A DNA stretch of 64,000 nucleotides from Bradyrhizobium diazoefficiens. GTDB taxonomy: Bacteria > Pseudomonadota > Alphaproteobacteria > Rhizobiales > Xanthobacteraceae. How positions within the stretch are numbered: the stretch's first letter is position 1; every line of letters begins with the position of its first letter. The stretch spans positions 1,178,001 to 1,242,000 of the forward strand of contig NZ_CP067041.1 of NCBI RefSeq assembly GCF_016599855.1. The letters are read 5' to 3'. Below the pieces are notes generated by a model. It searched no databases and was not told the origin of the DNA. It saw only the letters and a program-made list of their open reading frames with translations. Both the position numbers and the translations under genes were made by a program. Of this stretch, positions 9,801 to 19,400 are shown in pieces.

Positions 9801-12800
9801 ATCTTGAACTGAAACCGCTGGTCGAGCGGCTCAAACACGTATGTGCGCAGGCGCCGTGGAGACCACGGTATCGGGTCTGGCCGTGGCTGGCTAGGCTTCC
9901 AATGAAAGTCATTTGCGAGCATCTGGTCGACGCGATCGGAGAACTGGCGCGCAAATTCCTGCAATATCGCGCCAACCGGATGGAGCCGAGGCGCGATACT
10001 ATCGAGTTCGGGCATGATCCCTGTCAGTACGTCGTGAGGAGTCAACTCGATCCTGATCTGGTCGACCGCGGGATCTGGCAGTCTGTCAAGAGCGGCAGCG
10101 AGGCCAGGATCGAGGTGACGCATGACGTAGGCCGTGACTAGCATCTGCTCGAACAGCCTGATCGATGCCGTGTTCTTCGGCTTGTCCGGCGGAAAGAACA
10201 TTTCGTTGCGCAGGTCCGCATTGGCGAACCAGCGATCGAAGTCGAGATAGCCGACCCGCGGGGTCGAAACCGTGATTTCGACGGGTTTCGCAAGGCCGGC
10301 TGCCCAATCGGTTTCATTCAATGCCAGCAGCAGCAGCGGATCGTTGACGTTGTCGCTTTTCTGTGAGCCGAGTTTGGCAAAAGCGAAGGACGCTCGCTTG
10401 CCGTCGACCGATTGCAGCTCCAGTCTCAGCCAGCCGGCGACGCTGTTGCCGGGCGGGAACGCCTTTGGCGGGTCCACCTTATCCGGGTCGATGATTGTGA
10501 CGCCGCAGCGGACATAAAGGCGCCGCTCGCACAACCCTTTCTTATTTTTCTGCCTGAACTCGATCCCTATCTTGATTTCCGACAATCGCGCAAAACCCGG
10601 CGCCGAGCTCTCGTCGATCGTAAACCAGGCATCTCCCCTGTCGGTCGGATCGCTGGCGGGGCGCTCAAAGAATCGGAGGATCAGCTTGTCGGGCTTGCCG
10701 CCGAATTCGATGTCGCTGAGTCCCCATTCGAAATTTTGGCTGGCGACCATTTGGCCTGCGCCGTCGGCCTCGCGCATGATGTCGCGCACGGCAGATTCAA
10801 CCGGGCCAGCCAGCAGGCCGACGCGCGGATAGTCCTCGGCGAGCGGCTTGACGCCGGCAATGCTGGCACCGAGCCGCAGCGACCGGTGCGGCACAGGCGT
10901 CTCGATCAGCGGCATCTGCGCGATGGCGGTGCGGCGCTGATATTGGGCCGTCCCGACGAGGAGCGGCGATGCATGGACGTCATCCGTCCCGGGCGGTGCC
11001 GGTTCTAGCTTCGGCATCCACGGCGCAGCAGACCCGAGTTGCAGGGCAAGTGGTAGTGCTCCGGCGTTGCTGGTGACAAAGCTGAAGGTCTTGAAGTTGC
11101 GGCCATAGGCGATGCGCGGCACCGCTGTGAAGTCGTCGGCCGTGTGCGGGTCTTGCCGGTAGAACGGATGCTGGATCGTGGCTGGATCTTGGGCGTCGTT
11201 TTGAACAATACGGGCGTCGAGCGCGCGGTCAGCAAACGGGAAGCCCTGATACTCGACGAACATGGGATTGCGGCCGTCGCTTGCTGCCGGCAGCATCGGA
11301 TGGATTGCGCCCTTGACGTCGGTGCCGGGAAGGTCGAAGTCGCCGGTCCAGCCAAGATCGGCGAGATTTGCATAGGCCCATTTGTCAGGTGGCGATGTCC
11401 CTTCATCGGCGCGCTCGATGGCCATGGCAACGCCGTTGAGGTGTTTGCCGAAGTTGTCGAGCTTGCTACCGTCGATGTTGGCGGCGATCTGAACTGGAAT
11501 CGGTTGTGGCCCGCGGTCGGGGATGAAGCGGGCACCCGTGAGTTCCTCCATTGGAAGAATCGCGGCGTAGAACGCCTGCCGCAATCTGACTCTCAGTGCT
11601 GATCGCGTTGCAACCGGAAGCTTCGTAACGTCCGGCTTGAACAGCGCTTCCGCAATCCCCTTCAGTTTCTTTGGCGCCGCGAAGAAGCGCCGCTCGTAGA
11701 AGGCGCTGGCGCGCACGATCCAGCGCAAGAACTCAAGCGTCGTCCATGGTTTCTTTCGTTTGGGAGGGACGTGGCCTCCCTTGAAGTTGAGCAGCTCGAG
11801 GATAAACGTGCTGCTCGCTGCGCGCCGGATCGCCTCTGCGCCGTTGAACGGGCTGTCGAGCAAGGCCCGGTAGTCGCTCCACGCCGCATCGACCGCGCCC
11901 TGGATGTCCGCCGCGGCAACCTGAGTGCCCTTTGCGATCTCCTTTGCGAGCAATACCGCAAAGCGGTCGGTCCCGGTTTCTACCGTTTCGACTATGCGAA
12001 TGATCGCCGCTTCCGCGCCGGCCTCGTCGTAAAGAACCTGCTCAAGTTCGAGCAGCGCGCGCGAGACGCTTTGCGCCGAATGGCCATCAATCGACTTCAG
12101 AAAAGGAATGGACTGAGGGTCGATCTGCTGATTGGGATGTTGGAAATCCTCCAGCAGTGCGGTCACCAGGGTGCGCTCGTCAATGACCTTCGGGGGTGCG
12201 GAGAGGCCATAGACATGGCGTAGCGCGCCGACCAGCGCCGTCTCGGTGGGTGCTTTCGACATCAAGGGACTGTTATCGGTCAGCACCTTGCGGATCGCGA
12301 CCGTGAGTTGGGAGCTATCGAGCGCGTCACCGAGACGCTGTAGCAAGGCGCTCACGAGCGGCGCAAGGACGTCGCCCGCCGTCGTCCGGGCGCCAGCCGA
12401 CGCCGCGGTTGGCTTCAGGAGTGCAATGACGAAGTTGTCGAGCGCAGATGTCAGCCGTGCTGCGACATACCATGTCGCCGCCCCTTTGTTGTCCCACGTT
12501 GGGGCATCCTTGGGAACCACATTGATTGCGATCTTGAACAACTGCTCGAATTCTTCGTCGGCCTTGTTGTGGCCAAGCGGAAACAGCCCGGAATTAGCCG
12601 TCATCAGCGATGCCGCGCGCTCCTCGATCCATCCGAGCAGGCGGCGGACGCTTTCGGCATCAGGGTCGACAATGAAGTAACCGGTCTCGCTGATGCCATC
12701 GTCCACTTCCAACGGCAGTTGAAACGGTATCTTGGTGATTTTGTCACCGATCCAGTTGGTCCGGCAGACGGCATCGCCGAATCCGCCCTGTGGATTGTAG

Positions 12801-13444
12801 GCGTAGTCCAGCGCGACTTCGTCGGGCTGAGGAGGGGCGGGGCTAAGAGGCGGAACTGACAAGATGAAGTCAGGCTTTGTGCCGGCCGGCGGATCATCGA
12901 AATATGGGATGATGACGAAACGCTTTCCCGCAGCTTCGATCGTCGTTTGCGCGATCCTGACGATATGGGTCAGCGCAAATTTGTGACCGACGGGCGCGTT
13001 CCAGGATTGAACCGCGCGCAACCGATGAGCCGCCGAAGCGCTCTCGGCATTGACCGCGATCTCTGCCGTCGTCTTGCCGGCAGTTGGAACGACAATGGTC
13101 GACCAGTAAAGGCCGCCAGCAGAAGCCTCGAACCCTTGGAGCCAGTTGAAGAGGTTGTCTGCGACCGCATAGGGTCTTGCGGAGATAGTGTTGTCGACGA
13201 GGCCGACAGCGGTCAGCGTCGCATCGGTCGCCGAAAGCGAGAATACACGGAACTGGACGCGCTGCACGCATTGTAAAAACTTCTGAAATCTGCTTTTCGC
13301 ACTGGCTTCGTCGGCAGCCTCGGACTCATACTCGAAGCTCAGGTTTACTGCGAACGAGACCGTTGCTCCGTCGATATCGGACTGATGGAAGCTCGTCGGT
13401 TCCTGATCGGCCAAGCAGTGAATGATTGACTGGGGCAACGCCAT
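6893..13444 (-). CDS. Giant protein of unknown function, 2183 aa
   Basis: This very large protein has no signal peptide, no membrane segment and no family I recognise. It has no Rhs/YD repeats, no RTX glycine nonapeptides and no P-loop. The sequence looks beta-rich throughout, with many short alternating hydrophobic strands, Trp/Tyr/Pro-rich turns and helical patches around residues 380-620. The ATG lies 2 bases beyond the stop codon of the upstream 2581-aa gene, so the two are translationally coupled and probably made in fixed ratio. Base composition matches its partner. A structural component of a large secreted or surface assembly is one possibility; an enzyme is not excluded. Confidence is high that it is a real gene and low for any function. 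Confidence 0.9.
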   Translation of the reverse strand: MALPQSIIHCLADQEPTSFHQSDIDGATVSFAVNLSFEYESEAADEASAKSRFQKFLQCVQRVQFRVFSLSATDATLTAVGLVDNTISARPYAVADNLFNWLQGFEASAGGLYWSTIVVPTAGKTTAEIAVNAESASAAHRLRAVQSWNAPVGHKFALTHIVRIAQTTIEAAGKRFVIIPYFDDPPAGTKPDFILSVPPLSPAPPQPDEVALDYAYNPQGGFGDAVCRTNWIGDKITKIPFQLPLEVDDGISETGYFIVDPDAESVRRLLGWIEERAASLMTANSGLFPLGHNKADEEFEQLFKIAINVVPKDAPTWDNKGAATWYVAARLTSALDNFVIALLKPTAASAGARTTAGDVLAPLVSALLQRLGDALDSSQLTVAIRKVLTDNSPLMSKAPTETALVGALRHVYGLSAPPKVIDERTLVTALLEDFQHPNQQIDPQSIPFLKSIDGHSAQSVSRALLELEQVLYDEAGAEAAIIRIVETVETGTDRFAVLLAKEIAKGTQVAAADIQGAVDAAWSDYRALLDSPFNGAEAIRRAASSTFILELLNFKGGHVPPKRKKPWTTLEFLRWIVRASAFYERRFFAAPKKLKGIAEALFKPDVTKLPVATRSALRVRLRQAFYAAILPMEELTGARFIPDRGPQPIPVQIAANIDGSKLDNFGKHLNGVAMAIERADEGTSPPDKWAYANLADLGWTGDFDLPGTDVKGAIHPMLPAASDGRNPMFVEYQGFPFADRALDARIVQNDAQDPATIQHPFYRQDPHTADDFTAVPRIAYGRNFKTFSFVTSNAGALPLALQLGSAAPWMPKLEPAPPGTDDVHASPLLVGTAQYQRRTAIAQMPLIETPVPHRSLRLGASIAGVKPLAEDYPRVGLLAGPVESAVRDIMREADGAGQMVASQNFEWGLSDIEFGGKPDKLILRFFERPASDPTDRGDAWFTIDESSAPGFARLSEIKIGIEFRQKNKKGLCERRLYVRCGVTIIDPDKVDPPKAFPPGNSVAGWLRLELQSVDGKRASFAFAKLGSQKSDNVNDPLLLLALNETDWAAGLAKPVEITVSTPRVGYLDFDRWFANADLRNEMFFPPDKPKNTASIRLFEQMLVTAYVMRHLDPGLAAALDRLPDPAVDQIRIELTPHDVLTGIMPELDSIAPRLHPVGAILQEFARQFSDRVDQMLANDFHWKPSQPRPDPIPWSPRRLRTYVFEPLDQRFQFKITLRPGTALSLGSDTAPFTADVPEGVVARLSLDSLVPDKHFKDASPHPSVFHPDMRQYAQRSLTTGYLTFPAAAVRIETMYDGIKEIAAIDKTKDNQIAIALAASMIVMQGVEKNRKYDIMTGTPTNGTDRRHWRLLQEIDVTTQRWRTTGRPIYHYVNPRPFRFGGASKDAEPLPCPALRLDLDLDGKGELAQFELEAFFDRPDIDAQTVTKTLDPLPARTTLQEIYWNPESATYFRHRFRLRSRYANALKLRNRGEVVTWWDKTPKTPAHAWSMRVAVLADLANVKMTRPQLRALIPLTTAPGGDELARPAPPVAAILQEPPFARGGLADRIAFEVKTGFSYGFTYFESEHPSDKDHHLEIIDSRKEAGPDPRVDYRPLGREAAFGLVLRSEGPMGLTFDNIDGPAPAYQNAMFSLLPATLNGGTAVEQWFEEMFIGAAMRRYIDPNWTTGASRDALGLDGERCWWIVPKQPGSPPEKLLSYLLPGNDRPFSLLVLAQNDKCVEVKTSRLAVDGVGASVTNEEGDLVTILKFEKSRLLSLAILHQPVAPGRYSTSVFVTDNSANTERGEINAPLMLASFEWSPPVEDADGRPKPTSVTISADKMSAYATLASAPTFVRWTRTGRDFDFLHLPAVETDDKGTESWKVQRRHVRELVAALDPKDGHLSFSLNGVEEAAWLCPSTFDNPFPIHVHRHLGVITSYFLKELGRPAELFAQTALVRDKKVILVAPDGSTIDTGKKLPRDHAIRVVEFETPAQILCDRNVNVSLKYKEAYFDLLSTGFDGENPTRIHLYFRIVGPPSHQRLLSGLRVNLRPAVFGDKIAPKPIALKWTNQPQSFVLGIHLTLQQKGKASENLPTAVEARLLRSDGSMDVVTDSLPAPVRITDRGLFASIETTMPAGHECWTDVSLLHSTGEIASAGLDFDWLFSPAGDEEPAVSVAPASLNMMREAQARVVAVSLPIPVARLGG

Positions 13445-13446
13445 GC

Positions 13447-16400
13447 TTAATGTCTCGCCGATTCGAGTGTCTTGGCCGCCGACTGGAGTTTCTTTAGCGT
13501 CGGATCAGTTGGTTCGGCGGTAGCGTCGGCCGAAACGACGGTTTCGGACTTGCCACCGCGCATCTTGTATTTTGCGTTGGCGTGCGCCGTGATCTTGAAG
13601 AACCTCGAAATGCGGATCTCGACAGTGAGCGAGCCATCGGCATCGATCTGTCCATCGTCGCGGTAGGTCATCCGCAGCATCAGCACGATGCCGACGGTGA
13701 CGATGCCGGCCACATCCACGTGACCCGCGATCACCAGGACCGCCGAGATCGAGAGGCCGCCGCCCGGCTTGCCGATCACCTTGCGATAGGAGAGCGTGCC
13801 CGACAGGGCAATAAAGACCTGCCCCACGAATGGACCGAATGCGAAAGCAAGCGATGCCGAGCCTCCGGCGCCGGCCTCGACCGTGACGGTCAGTTCCTTG
13901 TCGAACGGGCGGTACTCCGCGTCGATCTGGATATAGCCCGCGCCGCCGATGACGAAGATCGAGAAGATGAAGGGCCGTTCGATCGTCGACAGGTTGAATC
14001 GGTTGGCCAGCATGAAGTCCGGAAAGGCCAGCAGCTTGAAGTGGTTCTCGATCGAGATATTCGATACGCCGCTGGTCCCGAAATTCAGCGATATCGGCGG
14101 TAGCGCGAAGTCGTGTTGCACCCCGACGGGAATGCCGTTTAGCTTGATGAGCTGCAGGCCGCCGACCTTGTCCGGAAAAAGCGTCCCCAGGAAATCTTGG
14201 ATGAACTTGAATGAAGGGTTGAGCCGAATGTTCTTCGGGTCGAACTCGATCTTCAGCCCGCTCTCGCGAGTGAAATTCAGCGCGAATTTCTCGAAGCGGA
14301 CCATCGACTGGCCGCCGACGACGAGGTCGACCGTGGTGCCGATGCGGCCGTAACCGGTCTCGGTGACCTTGTCCTGGTCTTTCGAGGCGTCAAGCCGCAC
14401 CTGTCCGGTCAGACGCATGTCGACGAAATCGGCCTTGAAGACCCCGACCGAGAATAGGCTTCGGCGGCCGCCCATCGGCGCGTCGATGTCGACCTGGACC
14501 CAGGCGCGCGCCTGCTTCTTGTCGAAATCATGCGTGACGCGGACCGCGTCACTAACGCCGGCCGGGATCTTGTAGCCGTTAAGCAGATTGTCGAGCTTCG
14601 TGCCACCGAAATTGCGGAACACCTTGCCGATGTCGAAATCCGACAGGCTGGCCGGCATCAGGCGATCGCCGATCTTGTCGAACGGCAGGGAGAGTCCGAG
14701 CGCCTTCAGCTCATCGCCGAGCCGGTTGAAGAGTGCGTTGGCCTTTGTGGTCTGGACGATGTCGTTGAGTTCGTCGAATCCGGAACGGATGCGGTCGATG
14801 TCCGCCTTCAGGGCTGCGATCTCGGGTGCACTCGTGACGGCTGAATAGAGTTTCAGGACGTTGCTCGGCGCGGCCATCAACCCGCCAGCATCCAGGCGGC
14901 TCGCCGCGTTGAACACTCGATCGGCATACATGCGGGCGGTCTCGGTCGACCGTGCTACGTCGTTTTGCAGCCCGCGAACCGAGTGATCGAACGCGTTGAT
15001 CGAGGAGAGCAGGTTCTCGCCTTGCTTCTCGAGCCCATCCACGGTGGCTAGCGCATCGTTGATGCTCGTTTGAACTCCGGCAAAGGCGTTCTGAAGATCC
15101 GCTACCTTGCCGTTCAGATACGACGTAGCATCAGTCTTGAGAGCCTCTAGGTAAGCCTTCGCCTTGTCGACGGTGTCAAAGGCCGCGCTGCAAGCAGTGG
15201 AAACTTGCGCGAGCGCGCCGAGTGCCTTGGTGTCAAGCTTCCGTATCGGTTCGCTGATGGCATCGCTCAGCGCAAGCAGATCTTCGCGTATGAGGGCAAG
15301 CGCCGTATCGACATTCTTAAAATCGTCGTCAGTCAATGACTTCAGCACTTCCTGCAGGGCAGGGCGAAGTACAGACTCCTTGACTGCCGTTTCCAGCAGC
15401 CCGCTCGGCGCCAACGCCAACTGCACCGCCCCGAGGGCATTCTGAACGTCGTCGATCAGTCTCCCAACCTTGCCTTCGACGCCGTGGACCACATCGCGGC
15501 ATTCAGCGACGGCGGCCCGCAAAGATGTCGTTGCGGACTGGACGAGGAAATCCAGCAGTTGCCCGGTTTCGACGAATTTCTGCTCGAGCGGCTTGATCTG
15601 CTCCTCGACCGCGGACTTCAGCTCGTTGATTTTGCTGTCGACGTCCGGCCAGATCGCCAGAAGCTCGTCCTTGATGTCGGAGAAGCCCGCGTCGGAGATA
15701 TCCTTGGCGATCTCGATCAGACCATCGGCTTTGCCGGCCAGCGACGTGACGATGCCGCTCAAGCTGGTGCCGAGGCGGTTGATCTCGGGTCCCGCCTGGT
15801 TGAGGAGGTCGTCGGACATTTGTCCGGCGTTGTCCACCTTGGTTTTGGCGGCGGCGATGGCGCTCTTAGCCTGGCTGGCGACCAATCTCAGGGTATCGAG
15901 CGCGTCCTTGGCCTTGCCCTTTAGTCCGGCGTCGATGCCGGTATGGCTGTTGATGTCTGCCGCTGCCTTGTCGATACCGGCAATCGCCGTGTCGATCGGG
16001 CCGTTGCCGGCTTGCGGAACGAGATTTCCCAGGATCTGTTGGGCTTTGGTGAAATATGGCGCAATGGTGCCTTTGAGAGAGCCAACGGCGGACAGCGCGT
16101 CGCTTTGCTTCGCGGCGATATCGCCCAGTGCCTTCACCAGATAGCCGCCGATGGCCTGACTGGCGTCGTTTAACCCGCTGGCAAAGTGCTGACGGGTCTC
16201 GTCGATGAGATTGGCAACGTCATCCGGGATATTGCTGGCACAGGCCCGCAAGCCCGCATGGAAAGCCTTACGACGATCGTCAGACCAAGGTTTCGTCCGG
16301 TCGTAGCCGGCGACGAACTGATTGATGCGCTGAATGGCGCGGTCGGCGGCGGCATCGAGCTCATTTTCGAGATTGATGACGACGGCGCGCGCCTTCTCCA

Positions 16401-19400
16401 CACCTTCTCCGGCCCTGCCGACGTCTTCGCCGGCTTCCTGGAACAACGGCTTCAAGTAGCTGACGCTGTCCGTCAGCAAGGCTTCAATGGCGCCGTTTTT
16501 GGTCATGATCGGCGTACCGGGGGGATACTCGAGCTTTGGGAGGATCTTTGCCGCGTCGGCGGTCCAGTCATGCAAAGCCGTGCGGACCAGCATTTCCTTG
16601 CGCTTGATGACGCCGACGGCGTCTTCCTTCAATTTGTCGCACGGGTTGCCGCAGGCTTGCAGGGCGTTGCCAAATTTCGCGTCTTGGAGAAAGCCCCTTA
16701 TCTCGGTCAATGGACCGGTCAGCGCTCCCGTAACTTTGGCGGGAAGGCCTGCATTCCACGTCGTTGCAAGCTGAGTGAGGGCTGGCGGGACCAGCGTAAG
16801 ATCCTTTTTTTCGATTGCCTCCTTGATCGCTTTCTTGAGCGCGACGATGTTTTGCGAGTATATCAGCGCGTCGCCGCTGCTGCCTGTTCCGTCGCTCGCC
16901 CAGTAGACCATGTCCTTGATCAATTGGGGATCGGCCGCGCGAGCGAGCGAGGATGCCGTATCGAGCAGCGTACCGAGTACCGGCTTCAGCGCTTGTCCAT
17001 CGCCTGTAGTGTGCGTTGCGCGCATGAAGCTAACGCTGTCGAGCCCGGCATAGACCGGCTTGTCGGCGCGGCCAGCGTTGATGGCGGCCTTTTGCGCGGC
17101 GGGCGCCAGGCGCCAGGTGAAGCGTCGGAGGCCCGGTAGGATGCGGCTGACCGCTGGACGTCTTTGCTCGAATTGCGCGGACGGGTCCGGCTGCTCGGAC
17201 GACCTGGCATCCGCCTTTTCAGCGATTGCCTGCGCTACCGGCATGTTGGGAAAGTCGAGATCCAGCCGCGATATCCAGCTGTCGGTGTCCGCCGTCGTTG
17301 CCGTGCTGACGTCGGCAAAGAAGAAAAGGTAGTCCGGATCGAGGCATTCCTGCGCGACGACAGGCTTGTCGCCATCGCCTTCGCATGTTGATACGAAGGC
17401 AACGTCAGGCATCGGATAGACCTGCGGACGCTCGCGCGCACTCAGACGGTTCCACAGCTGGATTTGCCAACCGTAATCGTCGACATCGCTGGCCCACGCG
17501 CTGTCGACGTTGATGATTTTCGAGTTAAAGCGCACGCGCTCCAAGAAACCGGCGCTTCGTTGCGCCGCTGTGTTGAAGTCGGGATAGTTCCGCTCCGGTT
17601 GGAGCAGCTCGACGTATTCGCGCACCTTGCGCAGGATCGGCCGGCGCGAACGCGTTTCTTTCGGATCTTCGTCCAACTTCGGCGCGAACTGCGCCGGCAA
17701 GTTCACCGTGCGCTCGTAGACCACGACGTGCTTTGCGCGGTGCCAGAACGCGCAGATGCGTCCGAGCACCTCGACCTGCTGACGCTGGACGTAGCCATTG
17801 CGCGTTTCACTAATGATCGTGACCTTGCCGCCGAGAAATTCGGCCTTTTGCGCGGCGTCACCGCCGGTTGGCGAAAGCGCGATCGATTCGATGGCACCGC
17901 CATTAGACTGCGGCGCGCGCAGCAGCGTCTTGAACAAATTGAGCGATTCGACTGGCCACAACGCTCCCCCGCTCAGGCCGTGCGGATGATGGCGGGGATT
18001 GGCCGCCAGTTCCGTCGGCACCTTTGCGGGGTCCATTCCTGCGACTTTTGGAACCGATTGGTAGTCCGCCTCGCTCTCGGGCTGGTCGGATGAATAATTG
18101 TCGATCACTGGCGCGCGATGCAGCGCAGTGTGACGCAACGCAAATTGCGCCCCGTCGGAAAAGCGCGCAGGCGTGAAATCGACGGTCGAATCGAGGTCGC
18201 GGGCCCAGACTTCTAGCCGCTCCGGCCGGCGTGCGACGGCGCTTCGAAGCGCGTTCCAGCGCGCGGACAGCCGCGCTTCGGCATTAGTCTCGTGTGCACG
18301 TCCGGTCAGCTTGCCTGTAAGGGCTTCGATTTCCGCGACGCGCGCGCCGCGGGCAATGGAGCGCTCCTTCGAAACGTCGATACCTACCGGCAAGCCGTAG
18401 AGAAATTCGGCGCGCAGGAATCCGAGTGCGGCGCCAAGACCATACTCCCCATGCTGCCGGAAGATCTCGTAGCTGGTCGATTCCGGCATGAAATAGCCGC
18501 GCAAGACGTCGCTCGGACTGATCCAGATCTCCGCCGCCGGCGTCAGACGGAATTCGACGGCGCGGCGTTTGATCTCTCGTCCGTTGTCGTTCTTTACGTC
18601 GTTCCCGTCCTTGTCCTTCACGTAGAGGAACGGACGCGGAGGCATTTCCGCCGCCGCAGCGTCGTCGGATAGGTCGTTGATTTCGAGACGGCGCGGCTTG
18701 TCGGCGCTTTCTCCGGCGGCCTGCGGCGGCAGGATGAAATGATAGTATTGGGAAACCCGTTTGTACTGCCAGACGCGGTCGTCGCCGGAATACTCCGCCA
18801 CCGAAGCATTGCTGGCATCGCCGCGGTCGTACAGCGCTTGGTGCGTGAACCGGAAGATCGTGAAGGGTTCGGACGACAGCACGACGTAAGAGCGGTTGCC
18901 GGACTCCTGACTGTCCTCGAGCACCGACGCCCGCAGGCTGCGATCCTGCGTCGGCGATAAGGTCTCCGTCGCCGTCAGCCAGAACCTGTTGTCGTTTTGG
19001 AGGTCGTCGTTCTGTCGCGGCGGATTGAGGGATATCAGAAGAGGAGCGGGGCGTTCGGTGCGGTCGTTGCGCGCGACGTCCACGCCGATCGGTTCGACCC
19101 ATGCTGCCGGCAGCCTCAGGTTCAGTTCGGTGGCGATCCTGCCGGACGGATAGACGTGTACGGGAGCGCCGTTGCCAAGCCCAAGTCTGGTCCCGCGGCC
19201 GCCGATCCGGATGTAACCCTGGCCGGTCCCGGAGTTGTTGGCCGGCTTGTTCTTGGTGCTTCCCGAGAACTGCAGCGACGACAGCCGGCCCCGCCAGGCC
19301 GTCGTCGCGTGAACGTCTGAAAATGCAAACGAGGCAAAGAACGGATCGCCGTCCTCGATTGCATTCGGGCCTTGGGGCGGCCATCCCAGATCGTGCTCGA

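Noticed and set aside
16186..17139. Open frame antisense to the helical rod of the 2581-aa gene
   Set aside because: Another GC-driven shadow with no domain and no start context.
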